Assembly (NCBI GenBank): GCA_038380795.1
Contig: CM076264.1
Coordinates: 2,358,001-2,422,000, forward strand
Direction: 5' to 3'
From: Pyrocephalus nanus
Taxonomy: Eukaryota; Chordata; Aves; Passeriformes; Tyrannidae
DNA length: 64,000 nt
Shown in pieces: positions 1-20,422 of this stretch. The notes beneath the pieces are model-generated. The model was not told where the DNA came from, ran no database searches, and saw nothing but the letters and a program-made list of their open reading frames with translations. How positions within the stretch are numbered: the stretch's first letter is position 1; each line of letters starts with the position of its first letter. The translations under genes were made by a program, and so were the position numbers.

Positions 1-691
1 CAGCCCAGCACTGTGCACACTCACCGCTCAGATGCAAACCCACAATAAACAGGAGCAGAGTAAGTTACCGAGTGGCATCACGGAGGCCAAGTGAACACAG
101 GACTGGAGAGTGGGTTGAGGAGGAAGAAAAGTTATTGAGATTGTCAGTGGGGACATCCTGTGACACGGTCCTGAGCTGTGAAGGAAGCTGGCTGGGAAAC
201 TGTAGTATGGAAAGGCTGGGAAATTATTTTTTTTAACTCCTGAGCATTTAGCATGAGATCATGGGCTGCAGCAGCATAATTAATGCAATACTATTTCACT
301 GTGCAATGTGGTTACATTCTATGATATTAATACTATTAGCTTTTAAAATCAGGAGGTTGGAAAAATGAATAGAAGGCTGTTACAAGATTACTATTTTGTT
401 ACTATTCTTATTCACTAAGGACAGCTGCATTGGCTGATGTTACATCTACTTTTTTTTGTTTTCTTATGTCCCCAGGTTAAAAAACAATTAAAGTCTTGCT
501 TGAAAGAACGGCAGAACGATTCACTGTGGATGGCATATAGCAACTGCAGGCTTAAAACTCACAGGGTTGTACTTTAAAGTCTTGCAGCTTCTCACAGTAT
601 GTTAACAAAGCTAAATGCAACTGTTTGGTTTCTAAGTGTGAATGTTTCACAGGAGGAAAAAAAAAAAATATCTGTCGATAAAGATCCTCAC
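1..691 (-). other. CAMK2D: CAMK2D intron 14 (5' part)
   Basis: The 691 bases downstream of exon 14 contain no further linker exon that I can recognise; the EPQTTVIHNPDGNK-type and INNKANVV-type exons are not here. Confidence 0.75.
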
Positions 692-724
692 CATCATTTG
701 AACACTCGAACTGGACTTCCTTTT
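692..724 (-). CDS. CAMK2D: CaMKII delta exon 14 (nuclear-localisation exon)
   Basis: This 33-bp cassette exon encodes KRKSSSSVQMM. Joined to Lys328 of exon 13 it forms KKRKSSSSVQMM, the nuclear-localisation signal of the delta-B (delta-3) isoform. Ser332, next to the basic cluster, is the residue whose phosphorylation is known to block nuclear import. It is 11 whole codons, so inclusion or skipping keeps the frame. The acceptor CAATTCAG and donor ATG|GTGAGG are good. This small exon is identical in peptide to the human one, as I recall it. Confidence 0.96.
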
Positions 725-2252
725 CTGAATTGACCAGTCAGAGAGAAAGGAAAAGAAGAAAACGTGACTGGTTGGATTTGAAGTATCAATGCATGGAGTA
801 CAGTATATTTCTCTCTTTTTCTTTTTTTTTTTTAATAAGAAAAAGACAGCTTAAGCTGTAGGAAGGGGTGAAAAAACACTACAGAGTTTACAGTAGCCCA
901 GTAACAGAACCAACAAAACCAGACTTCCCCAGATGTAAATTTACTCCCTCTGCTCCACATGACCATGCAGATAAACAGCAGACACATAACATGTGCTGAA
1001 ATCCAAAGCATCCAATCCCAATGAGAGCAATTTAGGCAAAATTTTGGCAACAATTGTTTCCTATATTATATTCGGAATTGAGGTAGAACAAATTCAATCG
1101 TAGACCTGTAGGAGGAATGATATTTAGAAAGGAAAAGCTGGTCAGAGAAGAGCGCATAAAGTTTACTTATTCCACAAGGAAACATGTTAAGGGTTTTCCA
1201 CAGGAGAGACAGAATAGTACTGAACATGTGCTTCTCTGTGGAACTAGGATATCTACTGCTTGGCAGTGAGAAGCACTGAAATTGTGGGGTACTCATTTGA
1301 TTTTAGGTCAGGCTCACAGTTTCTTTGACCAGAAAAGTGTGCAGAAGTCAGAGAATAGGCACAAATAAACTGTGAATCTGGTATTTAAACAAGTATTCAT
1401 AATGCTTTGTTAAAGTAAGGCATTAAGATTAAATAGAAAATTAAAATTCACTTCAAAGACACACTTCTGAGTAAACACACAGAGCACAGAAGAATATCTT
1501 TTGAATGTTATAATGAAAGCTTGAGGTATTAGATTATCTCATATGGTCTTCAGGAATCCTCTGAGAAAAGAAATAAATTATATTTCCTGTCAAGTGATTA
1601 TTTTTTTCCTGGCTTTTTTTCCCAGTATTTATCCAGAACATTCATTTGTGAGGCATCTCTCCTCCTGCAGGGCCTGGTGACGTGAGAATAGGAGCTCTAA
1701 ATCACACACGAAAGCTGCCAAAATGTTCCCTTCTTAGCAAGGTCTCTTAGTCAGGAAGAGCTGATTTGTTGAGATAGTAAACCCCTGCAGTTCTGCCAAA
1801 TATAGCAAGTACATCTGGCAGAATACACCTCATGTGGAGCCAGGCCTACCCGAAAACTTTTGGTCTTCCATGAAATCTAAGGAAAAGTCAAGGGGAAACA
1901 CAGGGGCAAGAGAGCTGCAGATAAACACTGATGCCTACAAAGCTAACATGCCCACCACCAGACTGTTATTGTAAGCTAATTAATAACTTTGAGTCATTAA
2001 TTACACAAACATCCTTCATTAAAATAGCAAGAAAAGCATTTTCTCAGGTAGTTTTCTATCTTCCACTTATTTAATGCTTGTTTTGCAAGTATTCCTTTAA
2101 CTTAAGCTTCACCTACTAACTTTAATCACTTCATATATATAGTGAGAAGCACTTGTAAACAGATTCTATGGAGGAAAGAAACAATAATCAATTCTAAAAC
2201 CTGGCAGCAGGTACAGGTAGGTGGTGACTAATGCAATATATTTTAAACCTAC
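725..2252 (-). other. CAMK2D: CAMK2D intron 13
   Basis: This 1.5-kb intron has no recognisable transposon or exon. Its 3' end holds the pyrimidine tract and UCUU motifs that precede exon 14. Confidence 0.8.
751..760 (-). promoter_or_regulatory. UCUUCUU-containing tract upstream of exon 14
   Basis: The transcript strand reads TTCTTCTTTT, followed by CCTTTCTCTCT, 27-36 nt before the exon. UCUU is the known RBM20 motif, and RBM20 is an established regulator of CAMK2D linker splicing in heart; pyrimidine-tract-binding proteins could also bind. This is a candidate only. Confidence 0.35.
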
Positions 2253-2290
2253 CTTAACTCCGTCCGGCTTTTTCAGTAAACTCTTGGCTG
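2253..2290 (-). CDS. CAMK2D: CaMKII delta exon 13 (start of linker)
   Basis: This 38-bp exon completes Ala316 and encodes AKSLLKKPDGVK in full through Lys328; it is the first part of the linker after the calmodulin-binding segment. AAKSLLKKPDGVK matches CaMKII delta. The acceptor is TTTTACAG and the donor is AAG|GTAGGT. It ends in phase 0, the point where alternative linker exons are added in CAMK2D. Confidence 0.96.
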
Positions 2291-5200
2291 CTGTAAAATG
2301 AGACAAAGAAGTTCAGTGTCAGGTGGGTCCCCCTGAGCTCACCCAGCAAACCCCCCATTGCCTCCCAGCTCCAGATATGTGCTCGGCTTTTATTTCCTCC
2401 TTTTGTTGCTCTGAGAAATGAAGTCTTTAAGAAACTACCAATCCTTTAGATGGCCATACATGTCTTTTTGCACTGATTAAAGCTGTAGGTTAACTGCTTA
2501 TACAAGGAGAGAGCTCCTTGGGTGCAGAGAGGAAATGGAAGCAAGGTGAGTGTAAAAGCAGCAGCTTTGGATATATTCATTTCTTCAACTGCAATATATT
2601 TATATTTGTTGATGGGATAGTTTGATACAACTATGAAAAAATATTGTCCTGATGGCAGGGACTTGGACCAGAGGTTTACAGAGTATCTTACTGGTGTTAC
2701 TAATATGGCAGTGACACAAAAGTGATCCATAAGGATCAATAAGGTACCCAGAGAGCATGGGGAGGTGCAATGCTCTCTGTTCCACCTGTGGGGATTTCCC
2801 ACCAGGACAGCATCAGTCTGCTTGTGTGAAAGGTCAGGACAAATAAGAAAGGAGGGACAATTTGTGTTGGAGGGTCGATTCCCAGCAGTCAGTAATAACA
2901 AATCCTAGGCTTCCCCTCAGCTTGTCATGAAGAAAACCTGCTATTTTCTCAATTGTGTTGTACACTGATCAAATCTCTTCAAAGCAGTGGAGTCTGAGGG
3001 GCAACAGTTCATTTCTCTCAACGTTATTAATGTGTTAGGCTTGAAACTGCCCCACTCGAAAGTGGCACCAAATGATTGGGAATTCCTAAATTTGGAGGGC
3101 TAACGTGCAAACACGCACTGCGCCACTCTGAACCTGAAAACGTTTCCAGCAGAAATCCACGCTGCCTGACCTACCAAATCCAAATAAACTATTCACTAAA
3201 GCGTGAATGCTTCATGACTCACTGCCAAAGACTTGGAGAATAATAAATTACACAACGAGCCTGGCGTGATTTGGGGTTTATTGTTGTTTATGACCCGATC
3301 TGCCCATTAGAAAGTGTTCCACAGCTTGGGTTGTAAGAAATTCCTGTTCTGCATATAAGGGAGACAGTCCTGACATGGAGATCCCATCATTCCTGCCATC
3401 CTTCTCTTTAAAAAAACCCCAAACCAATGGGGCCTTGCAAGCCTAAGGCTGCTCAGACTGGCTGAGGATATCAGAGTTACTGAGTATTCAGTTTCCCCTC
3501 GAAGTTAATTCTTGTAATTGTGGCTTATTTTCCAGCTACATCTGCATTAAGTGCTTAATTTAGAGCACAGAAAATGTAGGATCACTTCAGCAACCATCCA
3601 GAAATTACTTATCTCCCTTATTGTGCTGCTTACATGAAAAAACCTGGAAAGTGAAGCCAGGTTAATGTTCTGTAATTTCATTAATATATCAGCCCTTCAG
3701 TGTAATAATTATGGACATCAGCCAACACCACCATTAAAACTCCCACAAGGCCATGACTTACAACTGAAATGAACAAAAATAAATTTGCCTGGACCACTGC
3801 ACGTTTCTGTTTACAGAAACATGTGGGTAAATATTGAAAACAAATTGTTTTTCATATTTTTTTGAGGTAGGAGACTCCCTGTTGTAATATGTGCTTACAG
3901 AACCTGATGCAACAGTTTTTACATTCCCAAAAATATTGTGGGCACTCCATTAACTTCAGGAATTCATTTTGGGAAAGCAAAAGGGAAGAGCTAAGGCCAA
4001 GAATCCCAGAAGTTAACTGCTTTCAAAGCCTCTTTTATACCCTTCGCCCTTACAAAAATATGGGAAAACATGAATTAATTCTTATAGGCTGCTGTAGGTC
4101 CTTCTGCTAAATTTGTGCATGAAACTTGTGAGTTCTTTATTAATGCTTAACAAACATTACATGTTCTATGTAAAGGAGTGAATGAAGGTATTCCATGCAG
4201 TATTCCATGTTACAGGACATACTCTGTGCTCAGCTGCCTCTGGTGCTTTTGGCTGGGAATGCATTTTTAATAGTATTTTGACTCATCATTCTTTAGTCAC
4301 AGATACTGCACATAAATCAAACATTTAAAGAATTTGCAGGGGCAAAGCAATCAGCAGATTCTAAATTAAGCTCACAATGAAAGATTTCTTGCAACTACAA
4401 GCAAGAGCTATAAATAAGACCTAGGGCAGCACTAATAGGCCAGAAAGCAGACTGAAAGGGAGTGGTGTTGTGACAACATGGAGAAATTAAAGTGATTGAG
4501 GGCAAACAGCAGCTCAGATTTAGAAGAGAAAAAAGATGTTCCTTTCACGTGCTGAGGGGTCTTACCTCACAAGAAATACACATTCCACATAAAAGGAAGA
4601 AAAAAAAAGGAAAATAAAACAATTTTATAACCACATCGTTATGGACAAATGACCTTCAAAAGCATGCTTTGCAATGAAATACAGTGAATAAATAAATTGA
4701 AAAAAATAAAGTGTCATCAAGGAAAAAACGTGGATCATTATGGTGTAAAACATGGGATGGTAAGTGAAAAAAATAAAGTAAAACAAAATAAAAAATCCTA
4801 AACCCCTCTCTGCTTTTCTTGCTGAAATGCTGTTTTAAAACTACTTCAGCTTTTTTGGTTCATGGAAGTTGAATTTGACCCTTACACGTATAGACAGTGA
4901 CAGTTATGAGAAGGGATGAGGACTGATTTATTTGTTTGATATTTAACAGTAATTCATTCCTACAAGATGTGCAGCCTACAGCCTTCCCACCTTTAAAGTG
5001 AATTGGCAGACACTGGCAATTCATTAAGCACTAACTCAAGGTAATTTAAATAAATGTAATCTTCTGTGCTTAGGTGTGTATTAAATAAGGGAACTGACTA
5101 AGAAAGAAATTGTATTTCAAATACTATGCAAATTGAACAAGTTGCTCTTGCATTCGTGATTATGTAATTTTTTTGGATGACTCAGTGCTTGTTATTATTC

Positions 5201-5998
5201 AAAACATGCCCAAAGCACTGCCATGTTTTTGTCTGTACAGTAATTTATGTTACACTCCAACAGTTACATCACAGAGTAGGAGGATAAGTAGAATTACTGA
5301 TGTTTAAATCTGGTGTTCTTTTTCACTACTCACTCGAAATCTCGAATGGCAAAATGAAAAATTCAACATAGCATAGAGATTTTGGCAATATTACTATTGA
5401 GGACAATTCTAACTCTACTCACAGCAAATGAGTTTTAGCTTTTGTTACTAAAATTTGTTTAGCATAAAGACTTAAATCTCCAGGACATCACTGGAAAATT
5501 ATTTCATGAGGAAGAAACAACTCTTTTTATATCCAGCTGAGCAGTGCTGGGCATTAGAAGAGAAGGAACAGGAACACTCATATTCCAATGTTTCTCACTC
5601 CTTAGCAAAACAATAAAGAAATGAATGTGTATTTATTTTATTTTTTAACACAGGATGCGACAGAATCACAGAATAACATTTCACATAATAAAAACAAGTA
5701 AGTTTGTAGATGTTGTTTGGTGAGACATGAAAACACTGCCTTTGACAGGTAACAGTCAAAAAGCAGGGAAGGAGCTCAGCTTCCACAGAAAAATCAGACT
5801 GTCACCTACAAGAGAATCTCCGTGGCCCAAATAGTTTAAATTTTGATTACTTCTGCAAAGGAAACAACTTATGATATATCATATCTGGATGCTCCTGAAT
5901 AACAGAGATCTTTCTGTACTAAGGAATCCTAATCAGATTTGGGTCTTCACAGACATCAGACATAAAGACTGCATTAATCTGGAGCTCAGTGAACATAC
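2291..5998 (-). other. CAMK2D: CAMK2D intron 12
   Basis: This 3.7-kb AT-rich intron has several A-rich stretches at about 4600-4800. No transposon or exon was recognised. Confidence 0.8.
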
Positions 5999-6041
5999 CT
6001 GAGAAATTTCTGGTAGCCAGCATTGTTGTCAAAATGGCCCC
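5999..6041 (-). CDS. CAMK2D: CaMKII delta exon 12 (calmodulin-binding segment)
   Basis: This 43-bp exon encodes GAILTTMLATRNFS and the first base of Ala316. GAILTTML completes the calmodulin-binding helix and includes Thr306 and Thr307, whose phosphorylation blocks calmodulin rebinding. The acceptor is TACACAG|GGG and the donor is G|GTATGT. ATRNFS is the delta/beta form. Phase matches exon 13, which starts with CA. Confidence 0.97.
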
Positions 6042-7349
<1,308 letters not shown>

Positions 7350-7472
7350 ACAGATCCATGGATGCTTCAGTGCTTCTGATGCTGTGATACGTTTCGCTGG
7401 GTTGATGGTGAGCATTTTGTTGATGAGGTCTTTTGCTTCAGGAGTCACCGTGTCCCATTCTGGTGAGGGGAA
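7350..7472 (-). CDS. CAMK2D: CaMKII delta exon 10
   Basis: This 123-bp exon encodes [20 protein letters not shown] then [21 protein letters not shown], residues 233-273, the end of the kinase domain. KDLINKM and [14 protein letters not shown] are delta residues; gamma has KNLINQM, RITADQALKHPWVC. It has the conserved Arg260 of the kinase subdomain XI and the HPW motif that closes the domain. The acceptor is CCTGAAG|TTC and the donor is TGT|GTAAGT; both ends are in phase 0. The exon is full length with no disruption. Confidence 0.98.
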
Positions 7473-9195
<1,723 letters not shown>

Positions 9196-10449
9196 CTATT
9201 GTCAAAAGCTGAACGTGCTCTGCAAAAATCAAGGGATGTTTGTAAATAGAAGGGGCATTTGGAGAGTTCAGCTCAGTGGTACAGGAGGGCAGCTTTGTGA
9301 GTAAACAACATGTAGGGTTAGATTTAAGAAAAGCAAAGAAATCATTTAGGAGGAAAAATCCAAAAAGAGAGTAAGAGCAGTGTTCAAAATTCTTCCCACA
9401 GAAGTGAAAACCCAATTCAGCCAAAGCCAGATGGCGGCAAAGTAAATGTTCAGAGATGTTCAGGCTGAGCTTTCTGAAAGGTATTACTTAGGATGAAGTC
9501 CACTGACTCAGGCTCAGCCTTCTCCCAGCCTTTCCTGTCCTTTAATACAATCTTTCCACTGCAAAACCCATTTCGGTGAAGTTGTTCCACTTCTGGAAAC
9601 CTGTGCCCCAAAGTTTACAGAAAGCATCTCTGAAGCAATCTCGCCTTTAAAATTTATACATCCCTCATCCTTTATTCATGACGGGCAATGCTGCTTTCTC
9701 CTAGCAGAAATGCAAAATGGAGGGAGAAATGTTACTTTTCTTAGGACACTGCAAAGGATAAAAACTTAATGACCATTAACAGCCTGTACCACTTCAGTGA
9801 GTACATCTGCTCTTTCCAGCACCTTTGCCTAAAACCAATACTTGGGAACAACTTGAAAGGTGAGAATTTGGTGGCTTTCATGAAGGACCACTTGTCATTT
9901 GTGCAATACCACCTCGGATTCCACAAAACTCATTAAAGACAGTGATAACACGCAGAGTGCACAGCTACAGAGAAAAGAAGCCTTTGCCCTGCAGTTGGTA
10001 ATTATTTTGGAGTGGGAGGAGGAAATGAAGGAACACATTCTGTATATTCTACTGAGAAAAGAGCTAAAATATGCTCATGAAAAATCAGCTTGTTGTTTGC
10101 AGTCTCCTGATATGAGAGCTATGAATTGTTAAGGAGTACTATCACTCAGGAAACACATCCTAAGCTCCTTGGAGAAGCTGAAATATAGATGTTCTAAGTA
10201 GCTTTAAATAGAGTGCTGTTTCATATCCCTTTTGGATGTAGTGCTCTACATTAATATTTTTGCTTATTTTAAAGGGGGAAATAATGTTGCCTTGACTTTA
10301 AAACTTACCACAGCTCACTGAATATTACTATGCATCACTTGAAAATAAACTTTAAAGCAAAAACAAATACAGGAGTTAGCTAAACTCATCTCTTGATGAA
10401 GATACAGAATGGATCTAAACAGAAATAATTGGTGTGGTTTTACTACATA

Positions 10450-10495
10450 AAATCATAGAATGGTTTGGGTTGGAAGTGACCTTGAAGACTCCTAT
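10450..10495 (-). mobile_element. CR1 LINE 3'-end fragment
   Basis: The sequence AATCATAGAATGGTTTGGGT, followed by TGGAAGTGACCTTGAAGA, is the characteristic CR1 3' terminus in reverse orientation. Only about 45 bp are recognisable; the unit may extend further to the right in diverged form. Confidence 0.75.
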
Positions 10496-11310
10496 CATTG
10501 TTTGACTTAAATAAGTGTCCAGAGGCACAGGACAAAATCCTTGTTTTGGTGAGTTTATTTGCCTCACACCTTCCCAGTACATCCAACACCTGCTAAAGAG
10601 GGTGGGAGGTTTCACCAAACCCTGTAACAATTTCTACAAATAGGCAAAGAACAGTTTTGTTTTGCAAACATGCAAACCAGGAAAGAATCCTGTTGAATCC
10701 AAACACACAGAGCTCGAGCCAGTTTCCTGCTGAGGCACAGCCATGGCACAAGCACAAAAGGGACCATCACACCAGGGGACTGCACCCAGAAAAAGAGAAA
10801 AGGAAAAATAAAAGGAAAACCAAAGTAAAACACGGTGATGCAGAGCTATAGTTAGAATCAGAGCATGCCATGAGTCACTAAGTGCTGCAGAATCCAGGGG
10901 AAAGCAGAACAATTTTATGAAAGCCGGAAAAAGTTCAAAATATCAAGTACATTGGAGTTCATGTTCTGTTCTGTTAATGCAGTCCTAGAGCTGAAGGAAG
11001 GCACTCCAAACCCTATGGAAAGGTTTTGCAGAGGAAGTTCCAAAGAAGGTACAGAATAAGTGCCACCCTTTTAAAAAAAACAGAGCCACATTAGGCTACT
11101 TTCTTCTTATTAGCTTGCTGACTGTTCCTCACATATATATTTTGAAGATATTCTGTTTCTTTCTACCAAGTCCTCGTGATGCTACAAGTCTAAACCAAGC
11201 ACTTCACAGGAATTAAATGACCAAAAAGTAAAGTGCAGGTTTTTACAGGGAACTGCAACCTCCTATGCATCATCTGCAGCCACAGAAAATATCCCTGAAG
11301 TCAAGTTCAA

Positions 11311-11354
11311 TTTTGTCTTGAGGTGCTTTTGTCTGATTTTTGTCTTGAGGTGCT
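11311..11354. repeat. Short direct repeat, 26-bp period
   Basis: The 18-base unit TTTTGTCTTGAGGTGCTT occurs twice, starting at 11311 and 11337, with eight bases between the copies. Confidence 0.9.
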
Positions 11355-12218
11355 TCCTGTTTAGCTGCTGTTTTTGTCATTATAGCAAACCACTTGTGTT
11401 TTGCCTTGTCTCCATTCCCCTCCTTTTGTGCTGGTCTATTTGTTGCTGGGCAAGAGCAATCTCCTGTGTCTTTTGTGGATTACTGGAATCCATTTATATA
11501 AAGGCTGGGATTTAAAACAACATGCTGGCTTATCAAGCTGCCAACATATGTCCAACAGTACTGCCCAGGCATCTACATGGAGTTACAGCCCCGACTGCAA
11601 ACACTCAACATCCCAACTCCCTGCCTGCACAAAAGCCTTTGTGCTTTCATTCTGACCTTTGACAGAAGCTCACAGTCACTTTGTTCCATTTCAAATTGCA
11701 TTTTCAAGCTGCTCTAAGGTAGCTGCTATAAATATTTTATTCTGTACTTTTTCCCACCTGGGATTTACAATAAATTTTATCTTATGCTTGACATGTGTTC
11801 AGAAGGTGGCATGTGAGACATGTGCAGCACGTTTGTGCATGTCCTGCTATTTTAAATAACCAGCATTCAGTATTTTCCAATATTCTCCTTTGGACAGCTG
11901 TTAACTGTAACAAGCACTCTTTAATTAGTATCTGTCTACAGCCTCAGGTACTCAACCCCCTTATTTTTTCCCCTTCAAGTCACATTTCAAATTGACATTT
12001 CAGAATGAAATTTTCAGGTGTCTCCAGCTGACAGAGAACGTTTTGATGACTGGGCAGGTACACTCAGCAGTATTAACGGGCTGTCTTATCCATCTGAGCA
12101 CCTGATGGGAAGCCAGCCATCTCCCTGCCAGGCCCTACACCCATGTTTTACACCCAGGTGAGAGCTGGGAGGTTTAATGGCTACACTGAATAAATGGTGA
12201 GAAAAAAAATAATATTTA

Positions 12219-16881
<4,663 letters not shown>

Positions 16882-17765
16882 TTCCCAGCACGGACACGAG
16901 GGCGGCGGTGCCAGGGCGGGGCAGGGTGGGGCTGGGCGTGGCCGTGCTCTCCGCCCTACACCGCCCGGCCCCGCCCGGCCCCGCTCAGAGCACGACGGCC
17001 TCAGGCTCTGTGAGGGGGGGGTGGCAGTGAGGGGCTGGCCTTGGAGACACCGCCCTTGGGTCTGGTTTTAATTCAATACCGATTTTTAATTTAAGACCGG
17101 TTTGTAGTTTAACGACAATTTTTAGAGGGAAAAAATTTTGCCACTAATTCATTGACAAGGTTGTGCTTTTTCCTCCTTCCTGACTCATAACGAGAGCCTT
17201 GGCAGAGGCGTTAAAAAATTGTAGGAAGGGTTAGAAGCTGCAGCGGGCATTGAGGTAAACCCAAACTCCCCCCTTCACAGCAGGTGTTTGAGGTCAATGA
17301 TTAACTTGTCGCCGTCCAATTTAGGCGGCAATTAGCGTCACTTGCCTGAGGGCTCGTCATGCCCTGTTGTTCTGCTACTGCACCCCAGGGCCTCAGCACA
17401 GCGGTGGCGTTTACATCTGCAAGCTGACATACATCACAGCCAAGGTTCACCTCCGTGTGCCCACACAGCCACACACGGACAGCCCCAACACAGCACCGGA
17501 CACGGCGGACAGCACGGGGGAAATCCAGCGCCTCGGAACGACACGGGTTTTTTTGGGCAACCATTCCCCCTTTTGCCATGATGTATATTAGGCCTGTAGA
17601 CTTGCAAACTGGAGAGAGGCGTCATGCAGTATTGGTTGGACCGGTGGTTTGGAGGGTGAGTAGGGTAGGCAAGGGAACATCGCAGACAACCCACCCTCTG
17701 CCCCTGCCCAGCGGAAAGAAAACCCCAAAATTCTTATATCCAATTGATGGGCACCAGATACTGAC

Positions 17766-17838
17766 CTTCAGGTCTCTGTGAACTATGCCATTTAGATGAC
17801 AATGATTAACACTTTCTAGAATCTGCTGTATACAATGA
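17766..17838 (-). CDS. CAMK2D: CaMKII delta exon 6A (delta-type catalytic-loop exon)
   Basis: This 73-bp exon completes Ser114 and encodes [17 protein letters not shown] and IVHRDLK (residues 115-138). It covers helix E and the HRD catalytic loop with the catalytic base Asp136 and Lys138. The SVNHCHLNG stretch is the form known for CaMKII delta and is close to gamma, whereas alpha and beta have AVLHCHQMG. The acceptor has a long pyrimidine tract ending TTTGCAG; the donor AAG|GTCAGT is weaker than consensus. It lies 914 bp upstream (in transcript order) of a second, divergent copy of the same exon with identical length and phase. Its codons are AT-rich at third positions, like the neighbouring exons. 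This should be the constitutive or major form. Confidence 0.97.
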
Positions 17839-17920
17839 CTGCAAAGATACAAGGGCAGAATGGAAGGGAGAACATTTTAAAGGCACATAATCACATTAAA
17901 TACAAAATAAAATAAAACTT

Positions 17921-17937
17921 AAAAAAAAAAAAAAAAA
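17921..17937. repeat. A17 homopolymer
   Basis: This run of 17 A on the plus strand (T on the transcript) lies about 85 bp upstream of exon 6A in intron 5. Confidence 0.9.
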
Positions 17938-18410
17938 GGTAAAGAACAAAAACAGTTTTACACCTTCTGACAAGTCTTGATTGCACTTTGAGCTGGATAT
18001 TTCCAGCTCCAACACATCCAAAAGACAAAGCAAAATAAAAAATCAAAACCAAACAAAAAAAGACATTTAACATGGAACATGTGACACCTATGAGACAGAA
18101 TCATTAGACTGTATTTTCATTCAGCAGTATGGAAGCTTTTTCCAGTTTCCAAAAACTGCTATAGGCAAAATAAAGTGGAGGCAATAAAACCATTAATGGC
18201 ATTTTTTGGTTTTCTTAATTTTTTTTGTGGTGAAGCTTACATTACAACAGGTGCTGGAACAAGAAAATGCTCAGAAATGAGATGATACACAGAAAACAAA
18301 TGAAACAAAAAAAGTCAAAAGCTAAGGAAAAGCAAAACATTTTCCATTTTGAATAGAATGGTTTCTTTAAAACAATTAGTAGAATAAAGCCAAGTCATTC
18401 AAAAAGGTGG

Positions 18411-18416
18411 CATGCA
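18411..18416 (-). promoter_or_regulatory. UGCAUG element in intron 5
   Basis: The transcript strand reads TGCATG, the RBFOX recognition hexamer, 573 nt upstream of exon 6A. A hexamer can occur by chance; it is listed because a second copy overlaps the exon 6B acceptor. Confidence 0.3.
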
Positions 18417-18973
18417 TTTTCACTTAAAATAGCATCAAGCTTTAGTTCAGTTTGGAGTCACTTGTGAAATGAAAATCCACATTAAAAATTTAGACAAATG
18501 TTTTCATTTGGTGCTTTCAATAATTTAACTAGCACCTATTTTTCTATGCCCAGGTTTGCAAGTTTTGGCCAGCCTACCATGCCAAAAAGCACAACTAAAA
18601 TATTCATCTCTTCGAGCACTGGAACTTTTTCAGATGGCTTTTTTTTGGCACCACAAGAGCTCATAATATTTTTTTTTAAAGATAACCTTGTGGCACAAGT
18701 GAGTGATGAAAAGTAATCCATAACAGTCAAGAGCCAAGGATTTGATACTGCTCATCCAAAACGTTTTGACCATGGAATTCAGAAGGAATGGTCATAAATC
18801 AGTAACTGGAGCCCAAGCCTGAAAACCCTTCCTTAGGCAAGTAGTTCCCAACTCACTGACCTGGGCTGTTGGTGTGAGTTCTGACTACTGGGGTGAGGAA
18901 GGGCTTGCAGGAGCAGACCAGTGTTACATCCTAGGATAGGCATCCATATAGGACATTCACTACTTCCATAGGG

Positions 18974-19170
18974 TTACACACATACACACACTACACAGAT
19001 ATAGGTGTATTTATATATATATACACATACAAATATATATATATATAAATATATAAAATACAGAGTTGCAGCATAACTAGATATTTCACTTATTTGGTCA
19101 AGTTTCTACTGCATATATAAAATGCATATATATATATTATATGTATGTATATATATATATGTATATATGC
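18974..19170. repeat. CA/TA-rich microsatellite cluster
   Basis: Several runs of alternating pyrimidine and purine, including ACAC and long TATATA tracts, are interrupted by short unique sequence. It lies about 1.1 kb upstream of exon 6A and is probably length-variable between individuals. Confidence 0.9.
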
Positions 19171-20422
19171 ACAGCCCCTTCCAGTATGTCATAATTCTAC
19201 AACAGAAAAAAATCATCATTACAATTTTTCCTTTTAAATCCCAAGTACCTTAAAAACACACAAGGACACCATATACTGGCCTTTGGCATCAATATTAGAA
19301 TTTTTGCTTGAATCACAGCAGGAAAAAGTAATTTGAATTTTTTTTAAACATAGCTCCTCTCCTTCAACCCCACCTAAACCATTAATTTTGTTTTCTGTTC
19401 TACAGCTTTGTGTTGTTCTATATTTAAATGCTTTAAAGCATTGATGTTTCTACCATTCCTAAAGATGTAGTAAGGGCAAAACCAGGGAAAGCTTCCTGAT
19501 GTATCAGAATAACTTCGTGCCTGCTCATCATTATTCTGCCAGTGTTGTCAGGAACACTTAATCCTTTCATCTGCCAAATAATTCCAAATGTAAAGGCATA
19601 ATTTAAAATTATATGAACTAAATCTGTATCAGTGGTGGAGTGTGACTAAAACCACATCAAAACAAGAGGATTGTTTCAATTTACTTTGAGATTACTTTCT
19701 GTGAAGAGTGTAGTGGTTGAACCTATATTGAAGTAATTGCCCATGATGGGGAAGATTCATAATTACATGGGAATATTAAGGATTTATTCTTATATGAGGG
19801 CAAACAGATTCTGAGATGGAAAAGTGGCCCTGATGCTTTATGTCAGCATGGAAACCATGATAATTGTCAACTTATTCTTCAAGTTTTTCAACAAGCACTT
19901 GCAGAAAATTGCTAGAGATTTCATATTTGAGCTCAGACTATGAGATGCACAGTATAATTGCTTATTGATGAAACACAACAGAAATGTTTAATTAGGAAAA
20001 GAAAATTAGCACTTCTGGACTGGGAATAAAAAATGATATTTAATGTAAAATTCTTGTATTTCAAACTCGGATCAACAAATGCAAAAATCCATGGATGAGA
20101 TAGCTGAACTGGTATGCCCAGTTTGCAGAGGAGAAAAGAAGGTAATGTTTTAACAGCTGCACAAATTTACAAAGATTTTACCAAGCTGAGCTGCAGTTTG
20201 GGGTTTTTCAAATCAGCAGACATCAAGAATTCATGTGAGTTCTCCACCACACAGTCATGAGCTCAAAATGCCAAACTGTGCCCTTCCAAGTCTAGGAGAA
20301 CTCCAGGGGAAATCCTGGAGTCTCACAGACTGTGCCGGGGAAACTGATGCCAAACACCAGGAGATATTTAAGGAACTATCCTAAAACTATCAAAGGCAAC
20401 ATGAGAAAAACTAATGACTTAC

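Larger units (their letters stand above)
17839..20422 (-). other. CAMK2D: CAMK2D intron 5
   Basis: This 2.6-kb intron upstream of the exon-6 pair is AT-rich. It holds a CA/TA-rich simple-repeat cluster (18974-19170), an A17 run (17921-17937) and a TGCATG on the transcript strand at 18411-18416, about 570 nt before exon 6A. No exon or transposon was recognised. Confidence 0.8.

Noticed and set aside
1..691. Further linker exons (EPQTTVIHNPDGNK-like or INNKANVV-like) downstream of exon 14
   Set aside because: No matching reverse-complement sequence was seen in these 691 bases.
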